This document shows positions 1-8,080 of a stretch of 11,269 bases of DNA, piece by piece (position 1 is the stretch's first letter; each line of letters starts with the position of its first letter). The notes below the pieces were generated by a model. The model was not told where the DNA came from, did no database searches, and saw nothing but the letters and a program-made list of their open reading frames with translations. The stretch is from positions 1 through 11,269 of the forward strand of contig NAVB01002150.1 in NCBI GenBank assembly GCA_002179805.1, written 5' to 3'. The position numbers and the translations under genes were made by a program. This DNA comes from Acanthamoeba lenticulata (taxonomy: Eukaryota; Discosea; Longamoebia; Acanthamoebidae).

Positions 1-39
1 TATTTAAAGTTGTTTTTATTTCGTTTCTTGTCGACACAG

Positions 40-1505
40 TGCGGCTGCTCCTGTTCCACGTATACTTTCTCGAGAACGTGGGCCGGCCAGAGGGCATGCC
101 TTTGGAGGACATCGCCCGAGGCTACGACGCCATGTACGGCATGCCCTCGGCCAAGATGAAAGGTGCGCCGGCTTCTACTTTATTTTATTTTGATTTCTTT
201 CTGCTTTTTTGAGTAAATAAAATTGAAATTTTTATGTATTCTTGTCCACAGAGTCGATGCAGGAGGCCTGCAAGCAGATTCAGCAGGTGGCCTCGTGGGA
301 CGAGTACTTTGCGCGGATCGGCGTCGAGGCGCCCTCGCGTGAGGCCCTCGTCGAGTGGTGCGACACGACCCAACACGCCACAAACACCAGCGTGCGCGTG
401 TGCCTGACACGATCGTGTCATCATTTTGTCGCGCAGGCTGCGTCGATCCGTCGCCAACTCGGCGCGGAAGGGCTACCACGACCCGCGCAAGTACAGCCGC
501 TTCCTCACAGACAAGTGCGTCGTCGCCTCCCTCGGGCGAGCCATTCTTGTTTGTTGCTGACGTCATCATCACATGCCTGGAATTCCCAGGGAAAAGGGCT
601 TTGCCAACCTGTCCGGGCCGCCTCTCCTGCCGCAGGAGCGGCGCGGGTCGCGCGGCGGTGAGCCGGACTCGAACCGGCGCCGACGCGGCAGTCGCGACAG
701 CTCGGGGAATCCGTCAGGCGAAGAGCAACGCAGCGGTAGGCGGAGCCGCGGCCATGGCGGCCGCCACGCCGGCAGCGGTGGTGACCGATCGCAGTCAAAG
801 TCGCCTGTTCACCTCCTCCCGTCATCATCGTCATCTTCATCTTCGTCGTCTTCATCATCGGCCCAGGACGAAGCGGCCAGCGCGCGGCGGGGGCGGCCAC
901 AATCGCAGCCGCCACCGGCCCAGCCGGGCGGCGCGCCGATGCGACAGCCACGAGCCCAGGGCGGACTCGATCCCTTCACGATCGGCGACCGACGGCGGCC
1001 ACGACACGTCAGCGGCCACGACGCCGGACCCGCGGCATCCAATGGACCGGCCGGGCACAGGGCGGCCGAGTACGGCGGAGGCAAGCGCGAGCGCTATCGA
1101 CGCTACTCGCGCGGCGGGGACAGCTGGCGGCGGAGCGACGACGCCGCGGCATCAACGTCGGCGCCGGGCCAAACGGGCTCGAGCGGAGGCCAGGGCCAGG
1201 GCCAGGGCCAAAGCCAGAGCCAGCAGCATTACCGGGGCCGAGGGCGGGACGGGCCGCTGGCGCGGCCAAACGGCGGTCCGGCGGCAGGCGGCGGGCGCGA
1301 GAGGAGTGGCCGCGACAACAACGTTGGCTTTGGTCGAGGCGGGCAGCAACAGCAACAACAACCACAGCAGCAGCATCACCAACAGCAGGGCCAAACCGCC
1401 GGGCGGCCACCAACGGGTCCGCCAACTTCGTCGAGCTACAGCTCCTACTCGGCAGCAGCGGCCGGTGCTGCCGCGCACCAGCATCCACTCGCGAACAAGC
1501 CGTAG
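40..1505 (+). CDS. Protein with possible NELF-A-like segment and long disordered RG/S/Q-rich tail (5' end outside window)
   Basis: Spliced model: exons 40-162, 252-357, 437-514 and 590-1505 (TAG). All four are preceded by an AG acceptor, the three introns have GT donors, and phases join without a break. The first exon lies behind an acceptor at 38-39, so the N-terminus is missing. The ordered part (about 100 residues) is helical-looking and ends in FANLSGPPLLP. The remaining 300 residues are low complexity: RG/RS-rich, a 13-serine run, a GQGQGQGQSQSQ stretch, poly-Q and Ala/Ser runs, with RGRGR and FGRGG motifs typical of RNA-binding disordered tails. From memory, the order 'amphipathic helices, LR..V, then Y-L...LxGPxxxP' resembles the N-terminal domain of transcription elongation factor NELF-A. 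That is a weak resemblance, not a firm assignment. Gene structure is confident, function is not. Confidence 0.75.
823..861 (+). repeat. TCA/TCG/TCT serine-codon repeat
   Basis: An imperfect trinucleotide run (tcatcatcgtcatcttcatc and onward) encodes about 13 consecutive serines inside the disordered tail of the first gene. Mixed codons suggest an old or selected homopolymer rather than fresh slippage. Confidence 0.8.
1189..1227 (+). repeat. GGCCAG hexamer tandem repeat
   Basis: About six copies of GGCCAG, the last ones degenerate (ggccaa, agccag), encode alternating Gly/Ser-Gln in the disordered tail of the first gene. The pattern suggests slippage expansion. Confidence 0.8.
1346..1393 (+). 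repeat. CAG/CAA glutamine repeat
   Basis: Mixed CAG and CAA codons, interrupted by Pro and His codons, encode a Gln-rich stretch near the C-terminus of the first gene. Confidence 0.8.
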
Positions 1506-1531
1506 GCAGCGAAAAACAAATTAAAAAAGGA

Positions 1532-1537
1532 AATAAA
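1532..1537 (+). terminator. Poly(A) signal of the first gene
   Basis: AATAAA lies 26 bases after the TAG stop in an A-rich 3' flank (ttaaaaaaggaaataaaatc). Position and sequence suit a polyadenylation signal. The next gene starts about 125 bases further on. Confidence 0.55.
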
Positions 1538-1661
1538 ATCAGAAAAAAAGACAGTGTCAAGTTCGCGTTCTGTCAACTGACAGCAAACAGCAGAAAGAAG
1601 AAGAGGAAGCCCCAACCGTTTTGCAAACAAACAACAACCACCTCTAGTCGTGTCCACCACC

Positions 1662-2776
1662 ATGAGCGCAGCCCGAGCTGACGAGCTAACTTCACAACAA
1701 AAGATCATGCTGTCCGATTTGATCGTCAAATTTGGAGAGAGCGTGCTGGACTACCTTTTCATGGCCTACCTGCCCCTGCCCTTTCTCGCCGGCCATACGT
1801 TGCGCCTTACACTTCCCCTGCTCCCAGCCGCGATTCGCAACCCGTACGCCACCTGCAAGACGACAAGAGATTCTCTTCTTCTCACTTCTTCTTGGCGCAG
1901 CGTGGTCGCGCTGGTTGAGGAGTACAAGCAGAACCTCCAGCCGCCTCTGATGCTCGACAGCCCCGACCGCGCCTCCCAGCGGGCCGGGCGGCAGCTGCTG
2001 CGGGTCGGATGGGCCGTGCTCGGCCTGCGCGTGCTGCCGGCCGTCGTGGCGCGCATGACGCCACCGGGCCAGAGTTCGTCTCCCGCGACGTCGCGCTCAA
2101 CGGCCATGCGACCCTCGTCGTCCGCCTCGTCGGGGCTCGAGCCAGGTACAGGCTGCCCTGGCCTTTTTGGTGAGGAACTGTTGGCCTGACAGAAACGCTC
2201 GTGGCGTGGTCCTGTGCGCAAAGCCGCGTTGGCCCCGTGGGTGGCGACGGGCCTAATGGCCGCGTGCCAAGGCATCTGGTCGGGCGACCAGCTCTGCCGC
2301 ACGCTCCAGCGGTACAGAACCGAACACCCGGCCACCTTCCTGCCCTTCCTGGTACGCGCGACACCTCGATTCCTTCGAGTCCTTTGTCTCGCTCGGTTCC
2401 CTCACAACACTCCACTCGGCTTGGCTCCACAGTTCCCGGAGCACTTTGACGTGGGCCATCGTGCGCAGGACCTCATCGAGGGCGGCCTGGAGTGGCTCGG
2501 CCTGACCACGCCCTCCAACCGGAGGTGCGTGCCGTGGATTCACCATGCATGATTAAGGTAGATGAAGCTCACTCAACTTGATCACACAACCCCGTCACCA
2601 GGCAGGAGAAGCTGTGGCGCGAGTTTTTTGTGCGGCTTCTTCTGCATTCAGCCAGCGTCCTCTACTTCCAAGGCCTGGCACAGCAGGCGCCCGCCAACTC
2701 GACGGCCAGAGTCTGGGCCAACTGCCTGGGAGTGGCCTACTTCCTTTTGTTTTTCCCTCCTTTCCGCCCATCATGA
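1662..2776 (+). CDS. Unrecognised hydrophobic, probably membrane-associated protein; frame uncertain at 2045-2195
   Basis: The start is ATG 1662 after caccaccatg, opening MSAARADELTSQQKIMLSDL. Exon 1 is 1662-1844; an intron with donor GTACGC ends in cttggcgcag at 1900; exon 2 starts at 1901 (VVALVEEYKQNL). Later segments are clear: a stretch from about 2193 (RKAALAPWVATGLMAACQGIW), an intron from gtacgc after 2350 to ccacag at 2431, exon 2432-2525 (FPEHFDVGHRAQDLIEGG), an intron ending caccag at 2601, and a last exon from 2602 to TGA 2774-2776 (QEKLWREFFVRLLLHSASVL). Several hydrophobic segments suggest membrane association. Between about 2045 and 2195 the C-rich third-position pattern moves to a neighbouring frame (GPEFVSRDVALNGHATLVV), and no standard splice joins all parts. 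Either a 150-base intron (2043-2192) or small indels are needed. I do not recognise the family. Confidence 0.6.
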
Positions 2777-2816
2777 TGTGGCTACCTGTGTAAAGTGTTA
2801 AAAAAAATACAATAAT

Positions 2817-2900
2817 TTATAAAATGAATATCAAAGCAAAGACGCGTCGTAGGTTTTTCCTCTGGCAGCCATTGGCACGGGCCCACTCGAGCACGCGGGC
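2817..2900 (-). pseudogene. Relic fragment of an ankyrin-type repeat gene
   Basis: On the minus strand a pyrimidine-containing stretch ending ttgcag (AG at 2902-2901) is followed by an open frame containing RVLEWARANGCQ and then a TAA at 2817. 'LEWARANGC' is the signature of the ankyrin-like repeats that are abundant in amoebae, oomycetes and large amoebal viruses. Only about one third of a repeat is left and no neighbouring exon is visible, so this is most likely a relic left between two plus-strand genes. The motif is seen directly; the relic status is inferred. Confidence 0.45.
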
Positions 2901-3001
2901 CTGCAAGTGCGCCAATAGAGGACAAACTACCCCAAAAACGTACCCAATCGGCGTTAGATACAATAGATAAACACATAAAAAAGCACATATCAACCACACT
3001 T

Positions 3002-3552
3002 GCTGGCGCCTGCAACTGTGGCGAGGTGAAGATCACCATCCCTCAGCCTGCCGAAGACTCTCCGACGGTTTCGCTGTGCCACTGCCTCAACTGCCGTCGC
3101 TCTGGAGGCTCTACGTAGTTTCTGCCTTCTTCCCATTCTTCCCTTGTGACCGGTGGACGCTGACAATGCATGGTTGCTCGGGTTGTTGTGCGCAGAGGCT
3201 CCCTCAATCTTGCTGTCCCCACTGAGGCCGTTCATCTCTCGGGGACGACCACTCCCAGCCAGTACAGGGACAAGGCCGACTCAGGCAACACTGTCGTTCG
3301 CCACTTCTGCCCCAAATGCGGGAGGTATGTCAACGAACTTTGTTGCGTTCTTTAAAGTGTCTTCAAGTCAGTCCAAACTGACGGCTTCTGAGGTGCAGTC
3401 CGATCATGAGCATCGTGGAGGAGAACCAGGTCACAGCCTACGTCAAGGGAGCTCTGTTTGAGCCGCGCACCCTGCCCAGTCCCTCAGTAGAACTGTTCTG
3501 CCGTAACATGGAGACGTGGGAAAAGAAACTCGAGGGTGTAAAGACCTTGTAA
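3002..3552 (+). CDS. GFA / CENP-V domain protein (glutathione-dependent formaldehyde-activating enzyme-like), start not found
   Basis: Exons run to 3114, 3196-3324 and 3399-3552 (TAA), with introns of 81 and 74 bases (GT..AG) and matching phases. The product shows the zinc-binding pattern of the family: CNCGEV near the N-terminus, then CHCLNCRRSGG, then HFCPKCGSPIMSI, followed by a C-terminal ELFCRNMETWE. Length, about 130 residues, is normal for a single GFA domain. The founding member works on formaldehyde-glutathione adducts; most eukaryotic members have unknown substrates, and a soluble location is expected. The frame stays open upstream to a TGA near 2825 but has no ATG. The first Met must therefore lie in a missed upstream exon, or the 5' end has been lost. 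The coordinate given is the first domain codon, not a proven start. Confidence 0.85.
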
Positions 3553-4210
3553 CCGTCTGCAAAGAAGAATACGATAATCACGAAACAGCGTTACGAGAAA
3601 CATCTTAACATGTTCTCGTGTTGAGTTGTGCGACACTACGAGGCACTATTCTCGGCCACAACATGACTGCGCCCGCTCCCTGGTCCGCGCTTTTCGTGAC
3701 ACTACGCCTGTTGGGTGTTTGAACGAAAAAGTGGTGCGTCTCGCGGTGCCCTCACTTCTTTGCAGCTGCGATACACCAGCCGGTGCCCGCAAGTTGGCTA
3801 GCGGGACCAAACTGACTGGATCTTCCTTATCCTGTTTTGCCCTTGCTTGGTCTTAGCACCCTGCGGCCTATGTGACCGAGCGACAAGTCTTCTTTGCACG
3901 GCACTCTTGGTCTGGGCCCAACCTGCTGGTTAACCACACGGTCGCCGGGCACCCTGCGGCCTATGTGATCGGTCGACTTGTGGACCAAGTCTTCCTTAGG
4001 ACAAGCACCAGCAACAGTTGGTTGTTTTGGTTGCTGTCGGACAAGAAGACCACCCAATCACGTCTGCTGCGGCCTTTTCGGCTTCCTGCGGGAAACTGTG
4101 GCCTGTGCTCCCAAAAAAGAAGAAAACGGACCGGTACTCTAGGCCATACAGACCCAACGATCCAACGATCCTTGGACGACACATCAAGCAAGACCCACGA
4201 GGAGAAGAAG
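3553..4210. other. Gene-free stretch upstream of the membrane glycoprotein gene
   Basis: No open frame here has a domain, signal sequence or coherent splice pattern. The stretch holds the 3' flank of the GFA gene, an imperfect direct repeat, a small ATCCAACG duplication near 4157-4171, and the presumed promoter and 5' UTR of the next gene. No clear TATA box or other element was recognised. Confidence 0.6.
3857..3998. repeat. Imperfect direct repeat, two copies 93 bases apart
   Basis: The block caccctgcggcctatgtgac begins at 3857 and recurs at 3950 with a single change (gac to gat). Both copies are followed, after a variable linker, by aagtcttc(c/t)tt. A third weaker relative of the tail (gggaccaaactgactggatc, then ttcctt) lies near 3800-3830. 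The repeats lie in non-coding DNA 210-350 bases before the membrane glycoprotein start. Confidence 0.7.
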
Positions 4211-6240
4211 ATGAACAGTCGCCTTCCTCTTGTGCTTATCTTCGCGATCACGATCGTCTGCTGCCTGGCTTCTTCCTGTGTGGCCAAGTCGGTCGCCGCC
4301 GGAGAGTTTGCCTTGAACGGCCGCACCACTGCGGGATCAGGCAGCAGCCAGATCGACTGGTACACACCATACGACCACTTTCGTCTTGTTGTTCCTACTG
4401 TTTCTGACCTTGAGGCGCGTAAAGGGACACGATCTACTCGGGCAACTTCACGCCCCACACGTCGGTCTTTGTGCAAGACTACTTCACCGCCTCCTCGGGA
4501 AGCCCGCAAAGGGACCCCTCCTCCTGGTTCCAAGGCCACTCCAAGGATATTTACGACATCCCCGAATGGAAGTGGACGCCTAGTACGAAGCCGCTACTAT
4601 CTACCTTTTTGCTTGCCTAAAGGCTAACCCAAGGCGCAGACCTCAACACCAACGACAAGGGCAACATCCTCAACGCCTACGCCGCGGTCATCTCGTCCAA
4701 CGACACCTCGGGTCGCGTTTCCATCTACTTTGGTCTGGACCGCGAAGCCCAGAACGGCCAAGCCACGGTCGGCTACTGGTTCCTCCAAGACCCGAACTTT
4801 GGGCCGGGCGGCTTCGTCAACGGCCAAGCCTACGCCTTCAACGGCGTACACAAGGATGGTGACTTGCTTGTAGTGGCCGACTTCCCCGGGCAGGGAAGCT
4901 CCACCCCAGCCAGCATCCAAGTCCTCATGTGGCGCGCGGGCAACGTGAGGTACGACGACTTCCATCTTGTGGTTGATGTTGTTGTGTCTTGCGAGCATTA
5001 ACATGTATGAGGGTACAGCTCGATCTTCTACACCAACACCAACGCCAAGTGTAACGCCAGCGACGCGAGCCAGGTGGTGTGCGCCATCACCAACGACTAC
5101 GAGAACGTCAAATCGCCCTGGTACTATGACGGCAAGTTTGCCCAGGGCTACTCCATCCCCGCCAGGAACTTCTTTGAAGGTGAAGTCTCTTCCCCTTCGT
5201 CCTCTTCAAAGCCATCGCCATCTTGTTCATCAAGTTGACCTGACCATGGCCTCCATCGGCAGGCGGCCTGTTGGTGACGGGGCTGTCCAACCTCACGGGG
5301 CTGGCCCACACGCCGTGCTACTCGTCCTACTTGGCCACCACGCGCGTCTCCAACCAGATCAACGCCGAGTCGATGGACTTTGCCTACGGCGCGCTCAAGC
5401 AGTGCGGCCTCTCCATCGACGCCAACTGCCTCGGAGGACGCCAGCGCGTGCTTGACCTCAACGCCACCTACACCATCCCGCCCTTCGAGTGGAACTACAC
5501 CGTCTCCGTCACCAACCTGTACGTGTTCGAGCCTTTTCAATTAGTTTTTACAATTAATTTTCTAAAAAATACAAATTTTGATTGATTGATTGATTATTGA
5601 TTGATTTTTTTTTGAATTTCAGGGGCTACAATGACGTCAACAACGTCAAGATCACGTTGAACAACGACCTCCTGTTCGATCTGGGCACGATGAAGGGCGA
5701 CGAGACCTTTACCGGGAACGGCACCATGACCACCAACGACACCAACGTCATCATGGGCTTCCAGGTGACCGGCTCGGCCAACTTTGCCTACGTGGCGGCC
5801 GACGGCTATAACCCGTGCACCAGCCCCGTGCCCGATGACGGCCTCACCCCTGGTACGTCAACTCTGTGCACCTCGCCCACATGTGGCCACCTCGCGCTGA
5901 TGGCTTTCTTCCTCTTCTTCTTCTTCACAGGCGAGAAGGCCGCCATCGCGGTTGGCAGCATCGTGGGCGGCGCTGTGGTCGCCGGCCTCGTGGCTGGCCT
6001 TGTCCTCGCAGGGTACGCTTATCGTCATGTCAATGTGTTCCGAGATGATGAGAGATGCTGATGGTGGCGTGGCCTTTCGTCAGGTATGTGGTGCTGAAGC
6101 AGATGAACGCGGCCGCTCCTCCACAGGAGCTGACCAGCGATATGACCAACCTTGGCGACAACGACGCCGGCGTCAACGGCCTCTTCGAAGATAACGTCAC
6201 CGAAGGAACCAACCCCATGTTCACCTCGACCACCGTATAA
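4211..6240 (+). CDS. Type I membrane glycoprotein with bacterial-like secreted domain
   Basis: Eight exons: 4211-4359, 4425-4582, 4640-4949, 5019-5179, 5263-5518, 5623-5852, 5931-6012 and 6084-6240 (TAA). All introns are GT..AG and phases agree, giving 500 residues. Residues 1 to about 26 are a signal peptide (hydrophobic core LPLVLIFAITIVCCLASS). The extracellular part has many N-glycosylation sequons (NFT, NDT, NAS, NLT, NAT, NYT, NGT) and scattered cysteines. One membrane span lies at about 425-452 (AAIAVGSIVGGAVVAGLVAG), followed by VVLKQM and a tail of about 45 acidic/Thr residues. The segment at about 100-205 (NILNAYAAVISS, IYFGLDREAQNGQATVGYWF, GDLLVVADF, IQVLMW) matches my memory of a beta-rich region in bacterial secreted surface proteins. 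Likely a cell-surface receptor or adhesin; the ligand is unknown. The exon 1/2 junction uses a GTACAC donor and an aaag acceptor, the only phase-correct choice I found. Confidence 0.85.
5575..5612 (+). repeat. TTGA/ATTG tetranucleotide microsatellite inside an intron
   Basis: ttttgattgattgattgatt, then attgattgattttttttt, lies in the 104-base AT-rich intron (5519-5622) of the membrane glycoprotein gene, just before its ttgaatttcag acceptor. It lengthens the pyrimidine/T tract of this intron. Confidence 0.8.
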
Positions 6241-6370
6241 TTATTACACAGAGCTCCTTCATACTTCTCCCTTTCTGTCCTCTGGCTGTACAAAGTAAAA
6301 CAGATGTTTATTTCAATTTATTGATATTATTGAATCTTATAAATTGTTATGGTTAAAAAAAAATAAGACT

Positions 6371-6376
6371 AATAAA
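6371..6376 (+). terminator. Possible poly(A) signal of the membrane glycoprotein gene
   Basis: AATAAA lies about 130 bases after the TAA stop in the AT-rich convergent space between this gene and the minus-strand gene ending at 6395. Other A/T-rich variants are nearby, so the exact site used is uncertain. Confidence 0.4.
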
Positions 6377-6393
6377 ATAAATAAGATAAGATA

Positions 6394-6399
6394 TTTATT
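6394..6399 (-). terminator. AATAAA overlapping the stop codon of the F-box/GTPase gene
   Basis: Read on the minus strand, ...GTTCAATAAATATC contains the TAA stop inside AATAAA. The same arrangement ends the paralogous gene at 8076. If used, the 3' UTR would be extremely short. Confidence 0.5.
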
Positions 6400-7779
6400 G
6401 AACCTGACACGCGTCAGAAGTTGATTCTGTCGGTTCTTGCCTCTTCGTAGACCGGCTGTGTAGAATTTTAGCAGAAGGAGGCCAGCAAAAGAGTTCCACT
6501 TCACCATCACCATTGCATGATGGTGCAGCTGGAAGAGGCCAAGGAAGGGCCAAGTGGCTCAGGTATTCGATCACTGTGTTGACTGCACAACACCATCAAT
6601 GTCGCAGGTGAAAAGGAGATGATGGCCTGGTCAATCAGGTACCTTGATTGTAATCCCTGTTGCTCACTTCGGCCCACATGCACGCGTGAATTTTGCTGGC
6701 CATCTCCAAGGCCTCTCGCTTTCCCACCACGCGCCTGCTTGCAGCCAGGTCGCGTTTGCAGCCGATCAATGCTGGCCAACAAACCACACAATCAGTCACA
6801 CGGTCCAAGTACTTAAGCTGTTGCATCGAAACGCACCATGTACAAAGGCCCGGAACGGTTCTTCTGCAGCACTTTCCACCATTTTGTACCAATACTCGAC
6901 TTGCTCAAATGAGTGGCGACTCGTGATGTCGTAGAAGATGAGGACCACACTCGCGCCGCGGCAGAACATCGGAGCTAGGGCTGGTCCTGTTAAATCCCAC
7001 ACTAGCACCACACATGAGTGTGATTCAAGTTGGTGATTCGTAGGGTGAAAGGAGATTACAGTACTGTCCATCTTGGCCACCGTCCCGCCAAGCCAGTATG
7101 TCTTGATGTAGAAGTCGGCACTTACAGTCGATGGCGCAATCCCGTCGGCGTTCCGGTGGATCAGTTGATTCACAAAGCTTGTCTTGCCACAGCCTTGAAA
7201 CAGGAGCGTTTAATTCCCCGCTCCACCTCAGGCAAGACACAGCAATCCAATCATCAGTACCTGGCGCACCAAGCACTATCGTCTTGAAACTGTGCTGATG
7301 TCGTGCTGCGAGGGCAGTTGCCACATCCTCTTGGCCAGTACCAGAATTCAGCGCTGTGCTCGAGCACATTCATCCTCAGCAGAGTTAGTGCGTGCATTCG
7401 GTGACCGTGATCAGTCTATTGAGGGCTGCGCAACTCTTTACTCGACGGCTGTAGTAGGGCTGGTAGTGCGGGTGCCCGTTGCACGCCAGCACACGCTCCA
7501 AGTAAAGTCGTTTCCAGAAGCCCTCTTCATGAGCATCGTCGTCCCAGCTGCTGATTGCAAAGCGTCGCCATAGCGTGTTGCTCGAGGCGACTGCGTGCAT
7601 GGTCTACGCCCCAAGATAGTAGGAGTAAGATAATACTCTTTCATAAAACAGCCGCAGGGAACGGGAAGGAGCACCCGGGAGACCTGGGCGAGCACGCACA
7701 AGTGTCGCGGCGAAAGGAATCTGGCAATGCCCAACAGCAACTCGTTTGGCAGGTTTGGCAGCAGCCGCACCTCCTCCAT
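6395..7779 (-). CDS. F-box / Rab-like GTPase fusion protein with eroded GTPase motifs and CaaX-like end
   Basis: Exons on the minus strand: 7779-7675, 7603-7442, 7294-7261, 7193-7065, 7001-6837, 6771-6643 and 6582-6395. Phases agree throughout, giving 303 residues. Residues 6-50 form an F-box (LPNLPNELLLGIARFL, LCVLAQVSR, LWRRF), expected to bind Skp1 of SCF ubiquitin ligases. A small GTPase domain begins near residue 90: P-loop GAPGCGKT at 98-105, G3 at 145-150 as WDLTGP (family: WDTAGQ), FCRGASVVLIFYDIT, G4 at 203-206 as CKRD (family: NKxD), and VSN where SAK is usual. Catalytic Gln is Pro and the G4 Asn is Cys, so GTP hydrolysis and guanine specificity are doubtful. The last four residues are CQVQ, a possible prenylation box. 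The intact frame and splice sites argue against a dead pseudogene. It is a paralogue of the gene at 8076-10449. Confidence 0.85.
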
Positions 7780-7830
7780 CTTCAGGGCAAATGGTTTGTT
7801 TTTCTTCTTTCTTTTGATTCCTCTGGTCCT

Positions 7831-8032
7831 TTCATACTTCTTAATTACGCGAAAGGCTGCTGGTGCTGGTGGTGGTGAGGCCTCTTTCAGTCAGCAAGGA
7901 GGGCAAGCGCGACGCAGTCGTTGCTCACGTCCTCCAAGCAGGCGGCGATCTTCTTGAACGAAGGCCGCTCCGACGGGTTGAATCGCCAGCACCGCTCCAC
8001 CAGCCTGTGCATGCGTGTGTGTGCGCGTGTGA
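7831..8032 (-). repeat. Duplicated segment, copy 1 (second copy at 10629-10832)
   Basis: This block matches 10629-10832 with few differences: one substitution in the 118-base exon, one GGT-unit indel and one substitution downstream of it, and variable GT/GC repeats at the far end. A short tcctctggtc match extends beyond the left end of both copies. It contains the last exon of a kinase gene plus part of its preceding intron and 3' flank. Confidence 0.9.
7887..8004 (-). pseudogene. Orphan copy of a kinase terminal exon
   Basis: It has the acceptor and exon structure of the true kinase exon at 10799-10682 and the same length (118 bases). The encoded C-terminus is identical (LVERCWRFNPSERPSF to a TGA); the only difference is a synonymous Leu codon. 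No upstream kinase exons are visible here: the minus-strand sequence above 8032 is the 3' end of the ankyrin/F-box/GTPase gene, which has its own stop at 8076. It is therefore a truncated duplicate between two tandem paralogues. It could be included by read-through splicing, but nothing in the sequence shows this. Confidence 0.8.
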
Positions 8033-8074
8033 CCGCACCTGCATCAGGTGTGACACGCCACTGGCTTGGCTTTG

Positions 8075-8080
8075 TTTATT
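8075..8080 (-). terminator. AATAAA overlapping the stop codon of the ankyrin/F-box/GTPase gene
   Basis: The minus strand reads ...GTGCAATAAACAAAG, so the TAA stop lies within AATAAA, exactly as in the paralogue ending at 6395. Confidence 0.5.

Noticed and set aside
355..1524. 389-residue Arg/Ala/Ser-rich plus-strand frame
   Set aside because: It overlaps the spliced first gene in another frame, begins inside an intron and crosses two introns without domains. GC-rich repeat DNA leaves all frames open.
4624..5004. 126-residue minus-strand frame
   Set aside because: It mirrors the long third exon of the membrane glycoprotein. The plus strand has matching splice phases and the better protein.
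6395..7294. A stand-alone Rab gene starting in the GTPase region
   Set aside because: No ATG in suitable context lies before the P-loop exon. The F-box exon joins it in phase (CGA|GTAAAG to acatcag|CAC), and the paralogue shows the same join.
7831..8032. Mobile element insertion explaining the duplicated block
   Set aside because: There are no terminal inverted repeats, target-site duplications or transposase/RT traces. The block is a gene 3' end, better explained by segmental duplication.
8006..8032. CRISPR-like or Z-DNA repeat array
   Set aside because: It is a short GT/GC dinucleotide tract in a former intron, shared with 10801-10832. There are no spacers and no array structure.
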